Shown: in pieces, positions 6,190 to 9,926 of the stretch
How positions within the stretch are numbered: the stretch's first letter is position 1
Layout of the letters: each line of letters starts with the position of its first letter
DNA from: Acetobacteraceae bacterium
GTDB taxonomy: Bacteria; Pseudomonadota; Alphaproteobacteria; Acetobacterales; Acetobacteraceae
Direction of reading: 5' to 3'
Length of the DNA stretch: 9,926 bases
Assembly: GCA_003133265.1 (NCBI GenBank)
Contig: PKWQ01000303.1
Coordinates: 844 to 10,769 of the forward strand
Made by a program: the position numbers and the translations under genes
Notes under the pieces: model-generated
What the model saw: only the letters and a program-made list of their open reading frames with translations
Told to the model about the DNA's origin: nothing
The model's database searches: none

Positions 6190-7332
6190 GTGGACATGGA
6201 CCTGACCCCGGCGCAGCGCGCGCTGCAAGCCGAAGTCCGCGCCTTCGCGGAAACCGTCGTCGCGGCGAGCGCCAACCAGCGCAGCGATGACGCCGTGTGG
6301 GGCACCGACCTGTGGCGCGCCCTGGGCGAGCGGCGCTGGCCCGGCGTGGTCATTCCAACCGAATATGGCGGCATGGGCGGCGGCGCGCTGGAACACGCGA
6401 TCATCGTCGAGGAAATCTCGCGCGTCGACGCCAGCCTGGGTGCGGCGCTGAACCTGTTGCAGCAGACGGTGATGGCGGTACTGAGCTTCGCCACCGACGC
6501 GCAACGCCGGCACTACCTGCCGCTGCTGGCATCGGGTGCGTCCTACTCCATCACCGGCATCACCGAACTCGAGTCCGGCTCCAAAATGACCGACATGCGC
6601 AGCACCGCGCGCCAGGAGGGCAACGGCTGGGTGCTGAACGGCACCAAGACCGAGGTGCATATCCCGCAGCACGTGCAGATTTGCCTGGTGTTTGCAAAAA
6701 CCCCTGGCGGCGTCAGCGCCTTTCTGGTGGATACCGCGACCCCGGGGCTTCCGCGTGGTCACGGGGCCGGGATCGTCGGCCTGCGCGGCCTGCCGATGGC
6801 GTCGGTGGCGTTCGAGGAATGCCGGCTGCCGGCCGATAGCCTGCTGGGACACGAAGGCGGCGCCTATGACGTGTTCTTCAAATCGTTCGACCTGACGCGG
6901 ATCGGCAACGCCGCCAAATGCACCGGCATCGGCGCCGGCGCGCTGGACCGGGCGATCGCCTATGCCCGCACCCGGCGGGTCGGCGAGAACGTGGTGACCG
7001 ACTTCCAGGGCATACGCTGGCAGATCGCCGAGCTGGATGCGCGGCTGGAGGCCGGGCGGCTACTGACATATCGGGCGGCGCAGGAATACACAGCGGTCGG
7101 CCGCAGCACGCTGAATTCCGCCCGCGCCAAGCTGATCGCCAGCAGTGCTGCGATGGATGCCACCACGACGGCATTGCAGATCACCGGCAACCACGGCTGC
7201 TTCACCGAGCAGCCGTTCGCCCGTTTCATGATGGATGCAAAACTGTCGCAGATCACCGGCGGCACGGTCGAAATCCTGAAGAACTCGATCGCGCGCGAGC
7301 TGCTGGGCAAGCCGACCAATCCGACGCCATGA
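6190..7332 (+). CDS. Acyl-CoA dehydrogenase family protein with no canonical catalytic Glu
   Basis: FAD enzyme family that oxidises acyl-CoA at the alpha-beta bond and passes electrons to ETF. At 380 residues it has the standard three-part layout: N-terminal helical domain (about 1-120, with PTEYGGMGGG and the VEEISRVDASLG helix), middle beta domain (about 120-225, with ITGITELESGSKMTDMRSTA and WVLNGTKTEVH), and C-terminal helical domain (about 230-375, with FDLTRIGNAAKCTGIGAGALD and ITGNHGCFTEQPFARFMMDA). The usual catalytic Glu in the IYEGT motif is Gly357 (QITGGTVEI). The alternative Glu used by isovaleryl- and long-chain enzymes is Thr236 (FDLTR, as in medium-chain enzymes). The usual GSD in the flavin loop reads GSK. 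The gene starts 2 bases after its neighbour and overlaps the next at ATGA. It may be a dehydrogenase with a relocated base, or a reductase or other flavin enzyme acting on a CoA ester. Confidence 0.92.
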   Translation: MDMDLTPAQRALQAEVRAFAETVVAASANQRSDDAVWGTDLWRALGERRWPGVVIPTEYGGMGGGALEHAIIVEEISRVDASLGAALNLLQQTVMAVLSFATDAQRRHYLPLLASGASYSITGITELESGSKMTDMRSTARQEGNGWVLNGTKTEVHIPQHVQICLVFAKTPGGVSAFLVDTATPGLPRGHGAGIVGLRGLPMASVAFEECRLPADSLLGHEGGAYDVFFKSFDLTRIGNAAKCTGIGAGALDRAIAYARTRRVGENVVTDFQGIRWQIAELDARLEAGRLLTYRAAQEYTAVGRSTLNSARAKLIASSAAMDATTTALQITGNHGCFTEQPFARFMMDAKLSQITGGTVEILKNSIARELLGKPTNPTP

Positions 7333-8345
7333 AATCGAGACCCGCGATGCAGCCGATCGGCGTGTGCCTGCGGCCGGAATACGACGAATTCTCCATGGCC
7401 AAACTGGGCGAATACAGCCGCGTGGCCGAAGCGCGGGGGTTCGACTCCGTCTGGCTGGCGGAGAGCTGGGGCTGCGAAACGGTGGCCCTGCTGTCGCATA
7501 TCGGCGCGCTGACCGAGCGCGTGCGGCTGGGCACCGCGATCGTCAACGTGTTCAGCCGCTCGCCCTCCCTGCTCGCCATGGTGGGCGCGACGATGAACGA
7601 CCTCTATGGCGGGCGGTTCGTGCTGGGCCTGGGCACCAGCACGCGCGCATTGGTGGAGGGGTGGCACGGCCTGTCCTACGACAGGCCGGTGACGCGGCTG
7701 GCCGACACGGTCCGCCTGCTGCGCCAGGCCGGCACCGGCGATGAAATCCACTACGCCGGCAAGACCGTCTCGGTCGACGGCTACCGGTTGCGCATCAAGC
7801 CGCGGCACCCGCCGCCGCCGATCTATCTGGCCGCTTTGTCGCCTGCCAGCATGAAACTGGTGGGCGAACTGGCGGATGGCTGGCTGCCCTATCTGCTGCC
7901 GCGGCGCGGCTTGGCGGACAGTGTCGCGCGTATTCGCGCCGACGCGCTCGCTTGCGGGCGGGCCGCCGACGCCGTGTGCATCGCGCCGATGGTGCTGACC
8001 GCAGTGTCCGAGAACGCCGACGAGGCGCGCGAGGCGGCGCGGCGGCATATCGGCTTCTATCTCGGCGCGATGGGGCCGCATTATCGCGCCTTCGTCTCCA
8101 GCTTCGGCTTCGCCGACGAGGTCGAGCGGGTTCGCGTGGCCTGGAAGCGGCGAGAGACCACAACGGCGTTTGCCGCCGTCACCGACGAAATGCTGGACGA
8201 GATCGCCGTCGCCGGCACACCGGCGGAATGCCGCGCCCAGTTGCAGCGCCTGCGCGCGGTGGGCGCCGACCTTCCGATCCTCTTCTTCCCCGGCACCTGC
8301 ACCAACCGCATGGTGGAACTGGCATTGGAGACCATGGCAGCATGA
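7329..8345 (+). CDS. LLM-class (luciferase-like) flavin-dependent oxidoreductase
   Basis: A (beta-alpha)8-barrel flavin enzyme of the luciferase-like/F420-dependent group, 338 residues, normal length. Signatures are an N-terminal strand IGVCLRP, ARGFDSVWLAES, RVRLGTAIVNVFSRSPSLLAM, GGRFVLGLGTSTRALVEGWHG, PIYLAALSPASMKLVGELADGWLPY, and a C-terminal VAGTPAECRAQLQRLRAVGAD. These are typical of methylene-H4MPT-reductase-like LLM proteins. Cofactor choice between F420 and FMN cannot be read; in most proteobacteria FMN with a reductase is more likely. Its job here may be oxygenation or reduction of the pathway intermediate. ATG 7329 overlaps the dehydrogenase stop (ATGA), which suggests coupling; an in-frame ATG at 7347 (MQPIGVC) is closer to the family start, and neither has a strong ribosome site. 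The frame is open upstream to about 6918, but that part is the dehydrogenase gene in another frame. Confidence 0.9.
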   Translation: MKSRPAMQPIGVCLRPEYDEFSMAKLGEYSRVAEARGFDSVWLAESWGCETVALLSHIGALTERVRLGTAIVNVFSRSPSLLAMVGATMNDLYGGRFVLGLGTSTRALVEGWHGLSYDRPVTRLADTVRLLRQAGTGDEIHYAGKTVSVDGYRLRIKPRHPPPPIYLAALSPASMKLVGELADGWLPYLLPRRGLADSVARIRADALACGRAADAVCIAPMVLTAVSENADEAREAARRHIGFYLGAMGPHYRAFVSSFGFADEVERVRVAWKRRETTTAFAAVTDEMLDEIAVAGTPAECRAQLQRLRAVGADLPILFFPGTCTNRMVELALETMAA

Positions 8346-9926
8346 GTCTGGAACGGCTTCTGAACCCCGCCTCCGTCGCCATCGTCGGCGCCTCCGCCGA
8401 GGCCACCAAGCTGTCGGGCATGATCGTCGGCTTCCTGCGGCGCAGCGGCTTCCCCGGGCGGGTCTATCCCGTCAACCCGCGCTACCCCGAGGTTGGCGGC
8501 TGGCGCTGCTATCCGTCCGCCGACGACCTGCCGGAAGCGGTGGATGTCATGGTGGTCGCGGTTCCCGTGGCCGTGGCGCTGCCGGCGCTGGCGGCGGCCG
8601 GGCGGCGCGGGGTGAAATTCGCCGTGCTGATGACCGGCGGGTTCGGCGAGGGCGCCAGCGGTGCCGCCGGCGAGGCGAACCGGCAGCAGCTGGAAACCAT
8701 CTGCCGCGAGACCGGGCTGCGCGTCATCGGGCCGAACATCGTCGGCATGGTCAATTTCCGCGCCCGCCTGCCGCTGACCTTCGCCGACTGGTATGGCCGC
8801 GACACCGGCCAGCGTGGCGGCGTGGCGATCCTGACACATAGCGGCAGCATGGGCGGGCTGATCTTCTCCGCCCTGCAGATCAATCGCATCGGCGTCGATT
8901 TCTGGGTCGGCACCGGCAACGAGGCGGACCTGGAGATCGCCGATTTCATCGACCATTTCAGCGCCGATCCCGATCTGCACACGATCATCTGCTACATGGA
9001 GGGCGTGGGCGACGGCCGCCGCTTCCTGCGCGCCGCCGAGAAGGCGCGCGTCGCCGGCAAGTCCATCGTGGTGCTGAAGGCGGGCGACAGCCCGGACGCG
9101 CGGCGGTCCACGCGCGCCCATACCTGCAAGCAGCCGACCGAGCCCGACATCTACCGCGCCGCCTTCCGCCAGCTCGGCGTCGTGCAGGTGGCCTCGCTGG
9201 CGGAGCTGACCTACGCGGTGAAGCTGCTGGCCGCCGGCGCGCGGCGCACACGGGGCGCGGTCGGCATCATCTCTTCCTCGGGCGGCAGTTGCTCGATGAT
9301 AGCGGACCACATCGCCAGCGCCGGACTGTCGGTGCCGGAACTGCCGGAAGACGTGCAGACCGCATTGGCGCGCTGGATACCGGACTATGGCTCCACGCTG
9401 AACCCGGTCGATTTGTCCGCCGACGTGGTGGCGCGCGGCGAGATCCTGACCGGGACCTTCGCCGCCCTGAGGGCGGACCGGACGGTGGATACGTGGCTGG
9501 TGTTCGGCCGCCCGATCATCGACCGCTATCATGCCGCCATCCGCGCGTTCGCGCGGGAATCCGGCAAGCTGGTGCTGGTGTCCTCGGTGGTGCCGATGAC
9601 GGCGGAGGTCGAGGCCGCGCTGAACGAAGACGATGTGCCGGTGCTGGACGATCCGCAGCTATGCATGCGCGCGCTGGGCGCGATCCTCGCGGCCGGGCCG
9701 CTCGACAGTCCGGCAACGGATTGGGATGACGTACCGACTCCCAGGGATACGCCGGCACCTATTGCGAACGAACCGGCCGGTCTCTCGCTGCATGTAACGA
9801 TTGGCGAGGACGCGGATTTCGGCTCGGTGCTGACCCTGCAACGCGGCGAGGCGGCGCGGGCGGTGTGCATATTGCCGGCCGGGCGCGCGGTGCTGGAAGA
9901 AGCGGCGCGCCGCGCGGTGCCGGGCG
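8342..9926 (+). CDS. NDP-forming acyl-CoA synthetase/CoA-binding protein (cut by right edge)
   Basis: Member of the acetyl-CoA synthetase (ADP-forming)/succinyl-CoA ligase superfamily, which makes or uses an acyl-CoA with ATP or GTP through a phosphohistidine. 528 residues are visible and the frame is open at the edge. Residues 1-130 form the CoA-binding Rossmann domain (PASVAIVGAS, YPVNPRYPEVGG). About 150-290 is the ligase domain with ILTHSGSMGG and RSTRAHTCKQPTEPDIYRAA, where His260 fits the phosphorylated His of the SHTG motif, although the following Gly is Cys here. About 300-455 is the second ligase subdomain (GAVGIISSSGGSCSM, NPVDLSAD). After a linker of about 25 residues, VTIGEDADFGSVLTL resembles the DPxFGPVV segment near the end of the ATP-grasp module, about 100 residues too early. 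ATG 8342 overlaps the LLM stop; GGAG at 8327-8330 is 11 bases away. Confidence 0.88.
   Translation, partial: MSLERLLNPASVAIVGASAEATKLSGMIVGFLRRSGFPGRVYPVNPRYPEVGGWRCYPSADDLPEAVDVMVVAVPVAVALPALAAAGRRGVKFAVLMTGGFGEGASGAAGEANRQQLETICRETGLRVIGPNIVGMVNFRARLPLTFADWYGRDTGQRGGVAILTHSGSMGGLIFSALQINRIGVDFWVGTGNEADLEIADFIDHFSADPDLHTIICYMEGVGDGRRFLRAAEKARVAGKSIVVLKAGDSPDARRSTRAHTCKQPTEPDIYRAAFRQLGVVQVASLAELTYAVKLLAAGARRTRGAVGIISSSGGSCSMIADHIASAGLSVPELPEDVQTALARWIPDYGSTLNPVDLSADVVARGEILTGTFAALRADRTVDTWLVFGRPIIDRYHAAIRAFARESGKLVLVSSVVPMTAEVEAALNEDDVPVLDDPQLCMRALGAILAAGPLDSPATDWDDVPTPRDTPAPIANEPAGLSLHVTIGEDADFGSVLTLQRGEAARAVCILPAGRAVLEEAARRAVPG

Noticed and set aside
6918..7328. Upstream extension of the LLM reading frame into the dehydrogenase gene
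   Set aside because: The extra 137 residues are Arg/His-rich frame-shifted dehydrogenase sequence. The LLM fold begins after 7329.
8081..9532. 483-residue open frame on the minus strand across the LLM and synthetase genes
   Set aside because: Antisense shadow with low-complexity composition, spanning two real gene ends; both plus-strand genes carry convincing motifs.

Overview
The window is strongly GC-rich, has short intergenic gaps, uses GTG as well as ATG starts, and carries one complete and one edge-cut acyl-CoA catabolic unit with its own regulator and transporter protein. The Tat-type leader on the ABC solute-binding protein, the IclR regulator and the CaiB/Asp-Glu racemase/acyl-CoA dehydrogenase/LLM gene mix suggest a proteobacterium, most likely an alphaproteobacterium of the Acetobacteraceae/Rhodospirillales or Bradyrhizobium kind. 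That placement is an inference from gene style, not from a marker gene. No rRNA, tRNA, CRISPR array, IS element or integrase was seen.

Layout from left to right. (1) 1-1078, minus: a branched-chain-amino-acid-type ABC transporter solute-binding protein, cut by the left edge. (2) 1079-1442: a 364-base divergent intergenic region. (3) 1443-3809, plus: a tandem fusion of two CaiB/BaiF (family III) CoA-transferase domains; the second keeps the catalytic Asp and the first has lost it. (4) 3820-3851: a GC-rich hairpin between convergent genes. (5) 3840-4232, minus: a small single-domain cupin, and 4296-5153, minus: an IclR-family regulator, apparently one unit. (6) 5154-5356: a divergent control region with a strong 25-bp dyad and a candidate promoter. 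(7) 5357 to beyond 9926, plus: a four-gene operon with 2-base gaps or ATGA overlaps, encoding a cysteine-free Asp/Glu/hydantoin racemase-like protein, an acyl-CoA dehydrogenase, an LLM-class flavin oxidoreductase, and an NDP-forming acyl-CoA synthetase cut by the right edge.

Together the genes read as a regulated route for taking up and degrading an organic acid through CoA thioesters. The solute-binding protein captures the substrate, the CoA-transferase and/or synthetase activates it or recovers the CoA bond energy, the dehydrogenase and the LLM enzyme do redox steps, and IclR with the cupin controls or assists. The substrate cannot be read from sequence. The most striking point is that three of the enzymes depart from their family at catalytic positions (CoA-transferase domain 1, racemase-like protein, dehydrogenase), and the synthetase seems to reach the C-terminal end of its ATP-grasp module without the nucleotide-binding half. 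This points to an uncharacterised pathway rather than a textbook one.
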